DNA of 64,000 nt. It comes from Salvator merianae. Its lineage: Eukaryota > Chordata > Lepidosauria > Squamata > Teiidae. Within the stretch, counting starts at the first letter, position 1, and every line of letters starts with the position of its first letter. The notes beneath the pieces are model-generated. The model searched no databases. It was not told the DNA's origin and worked only from the letters and a program-made list of their open reading frames with translations. This document shows positions 54,216 to 64,000 of this stretch, piece after piece. Location of the stretch: positions 191,787 to 255,786 of the forward strand of contig QVOM02000113.1 of assembly GCA_003586115.2 (NCBI GenBank), read 5' to 3'. The position numbers and the translations under genes were made by a program.

Positions 54216-57029
54216 GAAAGTATGAGGTAAAGAAGGCAGGGTATTGGCACAACTGAAACCCTCGCTTTTAACTCTGTTATTTGAGATGTAGGGGGCTGGC
54301 TTGGGAAGAGGAAAGCAAGATTTTCAGGTAATATTCATGTGATCCAACTGGACTTTGCAAGACATAATTTGGGACTATGGGGTTGCCTGCCAGAGAGTTC
54401 CTGGGAGTCCATGCTTCCTGGTCACTTGGACAGTGAGCTTGGCTCATCCTAGTCATGGAAACCAAGCTTGAGAGTGTTCCAGTGGGATTCCAGATTAAAG
54501 TGGTCTCTCTTGGGTTCCAGGGCATTCCATCTTGGACCTCAGAACAGCAGTCCTTGAACAAAACATTACAAATGAAGATTGGAAAGCGAAACAGCAGAAC
54601 TGGAACTTATCCATAAACTCCAGTTCATTGACAGTGAACTGAAAAATGATAGCAGTTTCCAAACTCACTACACATAATACAGGTTAACACCCCAGCCTCT
54701 TGAGGGCTCCCTCGGACTGTTTATTACATCTCCTTTCTGGTTCCCAATCAGCATCTCTCTACATTCCTGCACTCTGACAAACTTTACCTCTATTCACTCA
54801 CAAAGCATTAACAAACATCATTATAGTTAACTTGTCACCTCATCACCACGCCCGTAGTTTTGCATTTCTATTAGTATTAACACACACTGTTAAGAGCAGT
54901 GCACTGGGGAAAATATCTTACCCTGGCAACAATCTCTCAAAGCACAAACTTATAGGGGAAATGTCTTAAAAATATCAGGTCACCCAAATGAAACATAAGC
55001 AGGAAAAAAAAAACATACTGAAGGAAACAAGTTCTTCCTTATAAAGATAAACATGAACAAAACAAACAAAATCAGGTTAATATCTAACATTTCTACTCTT
55101 AGGGGAAAAAAAAGAAAAAAGAAAAAAAGGATGATGAAAACAGTTTCTGTATTTTACCTTGTAGAAAGGATAACTTACAATCTTTTTCATTCCTAACAGT
55201 GTTGTGTAGAAATACTAGAAGAAATTTAAAAATAAAAGTGCTTATTTAATCTGGCCTGAGGCATATGGCATCCCTGGGCAACTATTGGCTGCTTCATCAT
55301 CCCACTTGGCTCCCATTCAGTTCTGAAGTTTGCAACTTTAATTGAGTTCGCATTGAAAAAAATAATAATGAAATACTACATTTTTTTTCTTGCTCTGCTT
55401 TTCAGTTGGGATTCAGGTGGAAGATCTATGATAAAATAAAATAGAATTAAAACAGAAACAAGAACCCTGAATTCTCTTTCAGTGTTAGAGAAATGTATTT
55501 ATGCATCTCCTGTGAGAGTCAGGCAAGTGTCTGATAAGGTTCTCAGAGGACTTTTCTGACTGATATTTTCAACCATACCAGAATGTAAGAATGTTACAGT
55601 TATTACTTTTCCCTCACTTTATCTTCCCTCAACTCCCTTCCAGCTTAACACTGCTTATGAAGCTAACACATTGCTGAGTTGATCTTGTAGCTTATTTGGG
55701 TATGTATTCAACAGACAAAGTTTTATATTTGTTCAGATCAAAGTCCCCAGATACATGTCACCATATAGACCCTGAAAGTGATTCAAGACAAAGTATGGCT
55801 CTCCGCTTCTAAAGAGATTGAAGGACGTGGATGGTGTCTCCATCATAGTAACAAAATGATCTCACCCATCTTTAATATTACTGTACGTTTAAATAGGCCT
55901 ATACTGTGACCTTCTGTTGGGTTTAATATGAAAGGGTACCTGTCATCAAAATTAGAAACAAAAAGGAACAATTTGGACCAAACATTTATTATTATTATTA
56001 TTATTATTTCAGTAGCAACTCAAGACCTTTCTGCTCTGCCTCTTAATCAGGGTCAAGAAGGGAACTATGGGCCTCCCTTCTGCTCCCTCCACTGCTGGTA
56101 TGCTCCATCCATATAGAATGGAAAGTAATCCAGATCCAGGTACCCTTGTTCTGCATCACTGGTAATCCCCAATATCAAGGACTGCCATGGTGCAGCACAG
56201 CCTAGTCGGGAACATGGAGGCATGCAGAAGGCCCAGAATATAAAACCTGCGAGTTTTGAAAATCTTCCTCTCTTGTTCTTGCTTCCTGGACCTGCTGTGT
56301 TTGTCCTCCCCCTCATTTGTTTCTCTTTCCCCTCCCCCTCCCCCTCCTTTTCTCTCTCTTCCTTGGATCCAAGAAGTGGGTTGTGTTGTGCTTTTGTTGT
56401 TCTTATTTATTATTGCTGGAAACTTAGAATACTACCAGGGTCTCCCTAATTTTAAAAACCTTTTTTCCCCTTTGCTTTTGTATTCAGACCACATTTCATT
56501 GCTGCTGCCTATGTTTTTGCTAAGCTGCCAGTTTTTAATAAATAAATAAATAAATAAATATTTACATTGGGAACTCTGTTTTTATTTGATTTTTTTCTCT
56601 GCCTCATTTGTACATGGTCCACCCTAGTTAATTATCCATTTTTAAAGTCAATAGCCTAAAAGATCGTGTCCTTAGAGGATAACTGGGATAGCTTTTTGCC
56701 CTAAATCAGAACTCCCTGTCCACTGCTCTTATCAATCTGTATGCTATTTGTCAACCAATGGACTCTTACCTGTCCTGCACCTCACCTGACCTCATCACAC
56801 CTCTGTACTAAGAGGATCAATAATTTTAAACTCTTGTTTCAAATACATCTATTAAATGTTCAAGATTTTGATGCACTTTTCATCAAATAAACTAGCTTGC
56901 CCTCTTTCAGACATGGAAAGAGAGTATAAAAAGGTCCAGGTTTGTTCCATTCTGTTTGAAGGTTCCCCCACCTCATCACAAGAGCTGAAGTCACTACATC
57001 ACTGAGGAAAGAAGCCATCCTGATCCTCA
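54216..57029. other. Long unclassified interval
   Basis: Contains (ATT)n at 55,986-56,009, a C/T-rich tract at 56,300-56,360 and (AAAT)n at 56,537-56,560. The last follows 'gccagtttttaataaata', so could be a LINE/SINE 3' tail with no body I recognise. No exon supported. Confidence 0.35.
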
Positions 57030-57512
57030 TCATGGCAGCAGCTGGGAAACATCTGCTCCTGCCATGGCAACTGGTAGCAGCTCCCTGTGCATGTGTGTAC
57101 ATGCATGATCACTCAATTGGGTCTCCCCAATGGCACAGGCTCGATTGGGCCTGCATGATGCCCCAATTGGGCCTGCAGTGCCCCGATTGGACCTGTAATG
57201 GCAGATTGGGCATCACAGGCCTGATTGGGGCAACAATGCACTCCTAATCAGGTCCAATTGCCCCATAGTGCATGTGCAATGGGAAGATTGCACTGAAGAT
57301 GGCCGCTGCACCATAGGTAAGTGCAATGGTCTCTTACCTGAAGCTCACTATGAGCTCCAGTTAAGTTGGAGACAACAATTTACTGTACCACTTGTAATAG
57401 CAATCAGGAGTGATTGAATACCACTTCCAGTTGCTTCGGCTGTCTTATGGTGTGAACACACTTGTCTGGAAAGCATGCTCAATGCTTGCTAATGTCAAGT
57501 GTGAATAGGGCC
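57030..57512. mobile_element. Right part of a PIF/Harbinger-like element
   Basis: Ends at 57,512 in GTGTGAATAGGGCC (reverse GGCCCTATTCACACTTGAC). Inside are repeated 'cccaattgggcctg' phrases (57,118-57,200), 'gagctcactatgagctcc' (57,340-57,358) and a paired 'catggcagcagctggg'/'ctggtagcagctcc'. No left terminus was found, so 5'-truncated or diverged. Confidence 0.55.
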
Positions 57513-57633
57513 TTCTTGTCCTTTCCAAGCCTCTTTGTTTTTACAGAGAAAAGTAGAAGATTTTGCAATCTTTTTCAAGCAGTGAGGGGAGGAAAGTTGA
57601 CCAGTCCTTTAGAACAGAGCTTCCAGTTTCTTT

Positions 57634-58180
57634 GGGTCTGTTCGCACTTTCCACGCTAGACTGGGTTAATTAGCCCAGTCTAGCGTGGAACAGTCTGCAC
57701 GATAGGGCCTGAAAACAGACCCCAAGCTGGATAATGGCGTTTGCCAGGGCGAACGCCATTATCCAGCCTGATGCTTGCCACACAGCGGCCGGCAAGCGTC
57801 AGGCTGCTGCCATAGTGACCGGGAGGCCCGTGTGGTGATGATGTCATCACGGTGCGCCGCGCGGGCCTCCCGGTCACCTTGGCAGCAGCTTGACATTTTG
57901 TAGGCTGCTGCCGTGGCGACCGCCATTCGTGCCTGTGATCGGACACCAGAACTCTGGACGAGGCGCAGCGTCCCTGGCCCAATCGTGGCGGCATGGGGTC
58001 CATTGGAGCCTCGTACAGGCCTGTGCAAAGCACCAGACTCCATTGCCCATCATGCATTGTGTGATCACATGATCACGCAATGCATGATGGGCGGGCTGAT
58101 TGCCCAGAAGATGCCCGCCGCCAGGCAAGTGAGGATGAATGCTTACCGGAACTGAACCCGATCGCGGTGGTGGGGATGCA
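57634..58180. mobile_element. GC-rich PIF/Harbinger-like element, right end lost
   Basis: Left end GGGTCTGTTCGCACTTT, then a perfect 15-bp-arm hairpin at 57,651-57,688. From 57,693 it is closely homologous to the reverse complement of 61,738-62,433: 'gataatggcgtt', 'gatgatgtcatca', 'gggcctcccggtcacc' and 'gtggggatgc' phrases in the same order. It includes the core palindrome at 58,047-58,084. Homology stops at about 58,180, just before L1 sequence. CpG-rich relative to surroundings. Frames on both strands are by-products. Confidence 0.75.
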
Positions 58181-58189
58181 CAGTTTGGG

Positions 58190-59580
58190 GAATGCACAGC
58201 AAAAGCTAAGAGAAAATGGGTATAGGTTATTAGGGGATCTATTTGTTAGAAATTGGACCAATGAATATAGACAGAGTTATTGATTTAATAGGTATAAGAA
58301 AGTGGATTCAAGCTGTGGTAGTAACAGATGAGAGGAAGTATGGGACAGCCATGCACTAGATTAGAACAGGTGCTTAAAACAAAGTTTGAGGGTGGAAACA
58401 GTATAGGAGGAAGACTCTATCGAGTATTATTGAAAGAACATTTCATTTCATAGAACATATAGCGAACTTGTGGAAGACAGATTTAAATATATGCACAAAG
58501 GGGTTAAAGCAATGGATAGGGGATATGAGTATGATAAAATACACTAAATTAAAATAATTCTAAGCTAAATTGTTTGACAGGTGATATCACATCCCAGTCA
58601 GTTAGCTCAAATGATTTGAAAGCTATTGCCAAATTGCTGGCATGGATGTGAGAGACAAAGTGCCTACGTACACCAATGGTGGGAATGTGAGAAGATAAAA
58701 ACCTATTGGAAACTAATTGAAGCAGAAATAAACAAAGTTATGCAAATTCAGGTCAACTGGTCAAAAGAAATACGCACAACTCAATTGATAGGTGACTTAC
58801 AAATAGAACAAGATAGAGATATAACGTAGTAATATAACGTAGTAAGCAATAAGGACATCACAGATGGATATAGCTAAAGGATGGAAAGATCAAGCAACAT
58901 GGACACTTGATAACTGGCACCACTATTTGAAGGAATTTCTGGTGTTTTTTTTTTTTTTGTTATAACCAGTGGCGTAGCCAGCGCTTCCGTCCCCCGGGGC
59001 TATGGGCGGGGATGACGCTGGCGCGCGGGGCGGGGCGATGCTAGCGCACCGGCGTGAGGGGCCACACCAGCACACCGGCACGAGGAGCCACGCCAGTGTG
59101 CGGGGCGGGGCGGGGCGATGCCAGCACGCCAGCATGATGGGCGACCAGCGCGCCACCGCTGGACGGACGGGGCGACGAGTGAGGGCGCCGGTGGGTGGGG
59201 CCCTGGCTCCGTGGGCCGTCCCTGACAAAGCGCTGCCCGGGGCGATCCGCCCCCCCGCCCCCCCTTGCTATGCCTCCGGTTATAACAGAGAAAGACGATT
59301 GGGGAAGGATATATGATCGAAGAAGATAATTTTAGCCTGCAACCAGAAAGGTATAAATCAGTGAGAGAACTGATTCAGGTGATCTTCCTTATGAGAAACA
59401 AGGCATAAAAGCAATACCCATTCCGAAGCGTGAATGGGCCAATATGTATGCATTTCTTGTTATATGTTTTTTTTTCCCCCCTCATACTGTGGCTGCTTTT
59501 TCTATTTTGATTTATTTATGCTATTGTATGTTACATCTATAAAAATTAAGAGGGGGAAATAAAGAAAAAGAAAGAAATAT
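58190..59580 (+). mobile_element. L1 LINE 3' portion, forward, split by a hAT element
   Basis: The forward frame at 58,626-58,829 encodes NCWHGCERQSAYVHQWWECEKIKTYW (split: NCWHGC, then HQWWECEKIKTYW), the L1 ORF2 C-terminal cysteine motif, followed by a typical KEI...L tail. Upstream RLLGDLFVRNW near 58,223 fits the preceding region. After the insertion at 58,967-59,278 the L1 3' end continues to about 59,580 (A-rich end 'aaataaagaaaaagaaagaaa'). The only forward L1 in the window. Confidence 0.7.
58959..59286. mobile_element. 312-bp GC-rich hAT element with perfect 8-bp duplication
   Basis: The element is 58,967-59,278, with GTTATAAC at 58,959-58,966 and 59,279-59,286. Left end CAGTGGCGTAGCCAGCG and reverse of right end CGGAGGCATAGCAAGGG (about 12 of 15 matching), the CAGNGGCGTAGC end known from hAT families in animals. 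The interior is very GC-rich, with a degenerate minisatellite of 'ggcgcgcggggcggggcgatg' type and 'ccagcacgcc' units. It has no coding capacity. Inserted into the L1 above, so younger than it. Confidence 0.85.
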
Positions 59581-61382
59581 GTAATGTCTGAGAAAGCAGC
59601 TGGAGATGAATGCATAAAGTAGCAGTCAGAGGTTGTTGGACAGTGTCCTGCTCCAGACAATGAGAAGTGGAAGCACCTGGCAATGCCACAGGAAAGATGC
59701 TTTTGCACAACTGCCCTTCTTCTCTGTGTTGACACACAGCTTCTGTCTACATGTTGACACACAGCTTCTGTCTACATTTACTCAATGGTAGCCTCTACTC
59801 TTCTTTCTTTATCTTCCCACTTTATATTTTCCCTGTAAACTTTATTATGCAGACTCATGTCCATCCATGGCTCAGCATTTCTATGTGATGCATTTTAATG
59901 CCAACTTTCCATATGTTCAGTAGTATTTCAAATTATAAATTCTCTAAATTGTGTCTGACTGTTCCTGAAGCCATAAAGCTGTACTATAGAAGAATGCACA
60001 AAAATGCACATACTAGTAAAAATAATATAAGCTAATATATTGAAAATTCATATATTAAAAGGAACTCAATAATTCGCTTCAGGTTTGGGCACATTGACTT
60101 CCATTATAATTATAAATGTAAAGATGTGCATGTAAATGCTTACTCTGTGTGCACTTTGTGCAAATTTTATGCTGTGAATCAAGGATTCCATCCATCATTT
60201 GATGGAAATATAACTACAATCAAATTCATCAATTAGAACTGAATGTATACCATTAAATGATCATGCTTCACCAAGCCCAAATGCGTTCAATTGCTTTTGG
60301 CCAAACCACTTTCATTAAATGATCACATCAGCTGAACATGTGGCATCCACTTTTGAATATATAATTATTTTTGGAAACAAAGCCACATTTCTGAAAATAA
60401 CAAATTAATTAGGCCATACAGAAATAGTTAATATGCATTTCTGACCATATGCCTGCAAAGATATATAATTATTTTCCTTGTATTTATATCTGCAGCCAAT
60501 TTAAAAATGTCACATAAGTCTAAAAATATCATAGTTACTACTCATTATTATAAATATATTGAAATGATAAGCTTGTGTGACAGTTTAGACAGCAACTACT
60601 CATGAGACCTTAAAAATCATGTTCCCTACCCCCTGGTCTGTGGTGCAGTCTCCTGGAATGAATTCAGATATTTGGAAATAATTTATTTTGATGTTGCACA
60701 CACACACAAGCAAATTAATGGGTACAAGGGATTATGATCACCAATGCAACTTTCGCTGTCTTCTATGTACTTGCAATTGGATGGATTAGAAGCAATTAAT
60801 ATAAAATATGATATGCATATACAATTCTAGGTCCCTCTCCAATACTTCAAATGAACATATTTTTTCAAAATAATACTGAGGTATTCTGTAGATGCTGTGT
60901 TAGGCTGGACAAATCTGTCAATTTTCAGTTTTCATCAGTTCTCTGATTTCTGTGCAAATTCCCAAATTCAAAGATGATCAAATTTCTGTCATTACTTGCA
61001 TTTAGGTTTCTATGTTGGTTTGGAAAGGCAAATTTTATAAACCAAATAATTAAATGGTAATTGTAAATTTATATTTCTTTATCTGGTTATTACTGCAATT
61101 TATATCCTGCTGTTCACTTAAGTTCTCTAGGTAAAATAAATAAATAATATAAATAAATAAATAAAATCACCAAAATTGATAAAAATATAAGAATTCAATT
61201 TATTATTGTGGTCTACAGATGTGATGCTCAACAATTCTTAGGGGACAAAGGGAATGCACTTTGATTCAGGGGTCAAAGGGAATGCAATCAGAGGGCAATG
61301 TCTAAGTTTTAATCCACATTTGATCCATCTTAGTAAGAGAGAACACATTAGCAAACTGTTTTCTTTTCACATTATCTAACTC
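59581..61382. other. Unclassified AT-rich interval
   Basis: Contains a direct repeat 'gacacacagcttctgtctaca' at 59,731-59,777 (two units) and (AAAT)n at 61,137-61,165. No gene supported. Confidence 0.35.
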
Positions 61383-61424
61383 AGGCTCTTTCTGCACTGG
61401 ACCTTATTCCAGATTATATCCTGC
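61383..61424. mobile_element. End fragment of the 180-bp MITE
   Basis: GGCTCTTTCTGCACTGGACC followed by 'ttattccagattatatcctg' matches the first 40 bp of the elements at 8,019 and 14,564; the rest is absent. Confidence 0.55.
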
Positions 61425-61734
61425 TTTCTGCCTGCTGGTGTGGGTCATGTATTCTGTTCCCCAGAGGAGGAGGCAGCAGCAATGTCAACATAAGTATTGA
61501 AGAAACGATACTGTGGAAGCCCTGATGGTAATATGACCTGGAAGCATTTTGAGCTCTGCCATGATGCTCCAAACTATGTTGCCTGCACAGTAAGTTACAG
61601 ATAAGCAGGAAGTAGGGCATTGAACATTTTGACACAAAGACACTGATGAAGCAACTGTGGAAATGCAACCCTATTATCCTTCCCTCTGTTGACAGCACTA
61701 GACCTGTCATGTATGCAACTAGCAGCACTGGTAC

Positions 61735-62436
61735 ATTGGGCCTGTTCGCACTTGGGGAAAGGTGAGCTTCGGGACGCACGCTAGTGCGGACAATCCGCAC
61801 TTACGTCCGGCCCAAGCTCACCTGAAATTCCCCCACCCTCACCCAATGCTTACCGGAACCCAACCAGTGGTGGTGAGGAAGTTTGCAGTCCGCATCTCCA
61901 CCACCGCGGTCGGGTTCAGTTCCGGTAAGCATGCATCCGCACTTACCTGGTGGCTGCCATCTTCAAGGCAATCAGCCCGCCCTGCATGCATTGCGTGATC
62001 ACGTGATCACGCAATACATGATGGGCAGTGGAGTCCGGCACTTCGCACGGGCCCCAATGGGCCCGTACGAGGCTCCAATGGACCCCACGCTGCCACGATC
62101 GGGCCAGGGACACTGGACAAGGCGGCGTTGTGCCCTGTCCGGCGTTCTGATGCCCGATCGCGGGCGCGAATGGTGGTCGCTGCAGCAGCAGCCTACAAAA
62201 TATCAAGCTGCTGCCAAGGTGACTGGGAGGCCCGCGCAGTGCGCCATGATGACATCATCACCGCGCGGGGCTCCCGGTCGCTATGGCAGCAGCCTGATGC
62301 CTGCTGGCCGCTGTGTGGCGAGCATCAGGCCGGATGATGGCATTTGCACTGGCGAACGCCATTATCCAGCTTGGGGTCTGTTTTCAGGCCCCATCGTGCA
62401 GACACCGTCTGCATGGAAGACGCGAACAGGCCCATT
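61735..62436. mobile_element. 696-bp GC-rich PIF/Harbinger-like element with ATT duplication
   Basis: The element is 61,738-62,433, flanked by ATT at 61,735-61,737 and 62,434-62,436. The ends GGGCCTGTTCGC are identical on both sides for 12 bp. Subterminal inverted phrases: 'aggtgagcttcgggacgc' / 'cggcccaagctcacct' (61,759-61,822) and 'ccgcggtcgggttc'/'gaacccaaccagtgg'. A perfect 26-bp palindrome at 61,990-62,015 is centred on CACGTG. CpG-rich, so likely fairly young or little deaminated. No transposase. Confidence 0.8.
61990..62015. repeat. Perfect 26-bp palindrome containing GTGATCACGTGATCAC
   Basis: Each half is the exact complement of the other; the centre CACGTG is an E-box. Diverged versions occupy the same place in 57,634-58,180 (58,047-58,084) and 14,427-15,875 (about 14,975-15,010), so it is conserved within the family. 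Confidence 0.85.
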
Positions 62437-63640
62437 GTTTGCCACACATCAGATTCAGTTACTAGACCAGTGGTTGCACTAGTTGAGGGACAACTTGGGT
62501 GTTCATTGATGTAGATGTCTCCTTATGTGCACCATTGCTGAAATGATCACCCTTGATGATCAGCCACATTTTGTGGTAAAGAAAGTTGAGTTCCACCAAT
62601 GGTTCAACCTAGTTGCACCTGATTATAGGATACTGTCAGACACTACATACAGTAGGAATGTTGCTCCCTCCCTGTGCAATAAGTGCAGGGAGGTCATGCA
62701 GGAATAGATCTTACATACTGCCACTCAGCCCTGTACAATTATGCTCTTCATTCCTGTTCTGTGGTTCAATAGCAATGGGCTACACAGTTCCTTCCTTTCT
62801 CTCAATGAGGGGAAAGGAGAGAAAAGGGATTGAACAGCCAGTATTAATGCTGGTACTCCATCATGCTCTTTGGATTCTGCTGCATGTGGAGGAATTCAAT
62901 ACAAACCACAATACTGACCAACCATCTGAGGTCACAGATCCAGCCCTAAGTCATGGATTTATAGTTAAGACAGCTGGACAGTTGTGGTTTGTGGCTATTT
63001 TGTGCCTCTCTTTTTCCACCTGATTCTGAGGGATGCACTTGAACTCATTGGGGTGGGTCCTGGAGTGGTTCCTGCTGATCATCCTGCTACTCCCATGACA
63101 GGCTTTGTGGAGATGCCACAAAATGCCCACCTATTTTCAAGGCATAGGATGAGCATCACCTGGTGAAGCATCTGATTCCCACAGATGTTTCTACCTGGTG
63201 GAATTTCACCTATATCTCGCTCAAGAACCTTCTTAAGCAAGAGCCTGCCACTCTCACCTTCATAATAAGGAAACACTTGAAGGATTGCAGCCTCTCCCCT
63301 ATGGAATGCCCTGCCATCTCCAATGCTGCCATGCACTCAAGTTGCTCAACACATTGATGAACAAGTTGAATGCCTCAACAGTGGTGCTGAGAGAGACATT
63401 GTCAGCTGTATTTGCCTTGGACAACTGGCTTGGTAAGGCTTCAGGTCAAGTTGGCCACTGAGGCTGGTCAGTCTTTGGCAGGTCAGCTTCAGGCTGGAGT
63501 TGTGAGCAGGTTGAAGGAACCTTTGAACAAGAAGGAGACAAGGCAGCTACCAGCCAGGAAGAATGGGGTGGGATGGTGATATCTCCTTTCTTCAGAGATG
63601 TTGCAGTGGTTTCAGCTCTTGTGATGGGGGTGGGGGAGAA

Positions 63641-64000
63641 CCATGTATAATAGGGTGGAAATGGACTTTTTTATATTATTTTTCCAAGTGAGGGGCAAGC
63701 TACTTCATTGGATGAAAGATAGATTGAATTCCTGACTTTTGGATAGTTCCATTTGAAACAAGAATTTTTAATTGCTGGTCCCATTAGGAAAAAAGTGTGG
63801 CAAAAAAAAAAAAATGGGTGTGGGACAGTTTATTGACATGTAAAATGAATATGAAGGGATACAACAAACAACTGCACTTTGCTGGCTGCCTGTAACATCT
63901 CTGGAAAATGTTAAAGGGTTTAATGAGTGACATTTACCTTAGAGAAAACCAATTCCTGGTTAGAACCAGTTTCCAGCCAGATTTTAGTGCTGCCACCTTG
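63641..64000. other. Unclassified right edge
   Basis: No feature recognised; A-run 63,801-63,813. Confidence 0.3.

Larger units (their letters stand above)
61430..63640 (+). pseudogene. Decayed BED-finger/hAT transposase gene, split by a 696-bp element
   Basis: Before the insertion (61,460-61,735) the text reads NMTWKHFELCHDAPNYVACTV then RALNILTQRH, the pattern W-x-x-F...C...H of a BED zinc finger (second Cys lost). After it, 62,525-62,707 reads CTIAEMITLDDQPHFVVKKVEF then APDYRILSDTTYSRNVAPSL. This is the hAT 'I/M-x-x-D-x-x-P/Q-F-x-V-V-E/K-x-x-x-F' block seen in ZBED-type proteins. 63,010-63,250 gives the LxLxLRDAL and PTDVSTWWNFTYISLKNLL blocks (intact proteins have DVxTRWNSTxxML). Stops throughout; dead. 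It could be an old autonomous hAT or a retired domesticated copy. Confidence 0.65.

Noticed and set aside
57680..58261. Overlapping frames up to 125 codons on both strands
   Set aside because: They coincide with the GC-rich transposon and its homologue at 61,738-62,433; stop-poor because of composition, not conserved as protein.
58923..59316. Pro/Ala/Gly-rich frames on both strands
   Set aside because: Products of the GC-rich minisatellite inside the hAT element.
61883..62482. 199-codon forward frame
   Set aside because: Lies in the non-coding GC-rich transposon and runs across its right end into flanking DNA; the homologous copy does not keep the frame.

Overview
This window reads as repeat-dense genomic DNA from an amniote, most likely a squamate reptile (lizard or gecko). 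The clues are several generations of CR1 and L2-type LINEs next to diverse L1 fragments, a CORE/MIR-type SINE, small hAT and PIF/Harbinger-like DNA transposons, many microsatellites, and an AT-rich background with no dense coding. I found no host protein-coding exon that I can support, and no tRNA, rRNA or CRISPR. All recognisable coding sequence belongs to mobile elements, and nearly all of it is broken.

Layout. 1-7,860 holds three reverse-strand L1 fragments (ORF2 after the RT at 1-620, ORF1 at 4,887-5,950, RT region at 6,310-7,862) interrupted by a nearly full-length but decayed forward CR1 (961-4,635). 7,897-18,200 holds short inverted-repeat transposons, an L2-type LINE in two pieces (reverse RT at 10,540-11,205, forward endonuclease at 12,809-13,232), a CORE-SINE, and a 1.45-kb GC-rich foldback element (14,427-15,875) carrying nested 180-bp elements. 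18,200-25,100 is mostly unclassified single-copy-looking DNA with one 450-bp element. 25,110-33,000 contains a TAA-flanked element, an 849-bp hAT-like element made of serial hairpins, an L1 tail and a reverse-strand CR1 of a second subfamily with a well-preserved esterase ORF1. 33,000-43,000 contains a palindrome, a solo LTR with 5-bp target duplication, two L1 pieces, an L2-type LINE and further small elements. 43,195-46,433 is the best preserved coding unit: a 5'-truncated CR1 whose ORF2 frame is open for about 990 codons apart from two nonsense codons. 46,434-57,000 is mainly unclassified sequence with small elements and a degraded L2-type LINE. 57,030-63,640 contains GC-rich PIF/Harbinger-like elements, an L1 tail split by a GC-rich hAT element, and a decayed BED/hAT transposase gene split by a 696-bp element.

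The main new-looking signal is a family of non-autonomous elements with GG(G)YCYKTTCNCACTT-like ends. The best-bounded copies are flanked by 3-bp direct repeats (TAT, AAT, ATT, TGA, TAA, ATG, AAG). The family contains subterminal hairpins, and in its GC-rich members a conserved core palindrome. A second class with TAGGGATGTG ends shows 8-bp flanking duplications typical of hAT. Boundaries marked 'about' are by eye.
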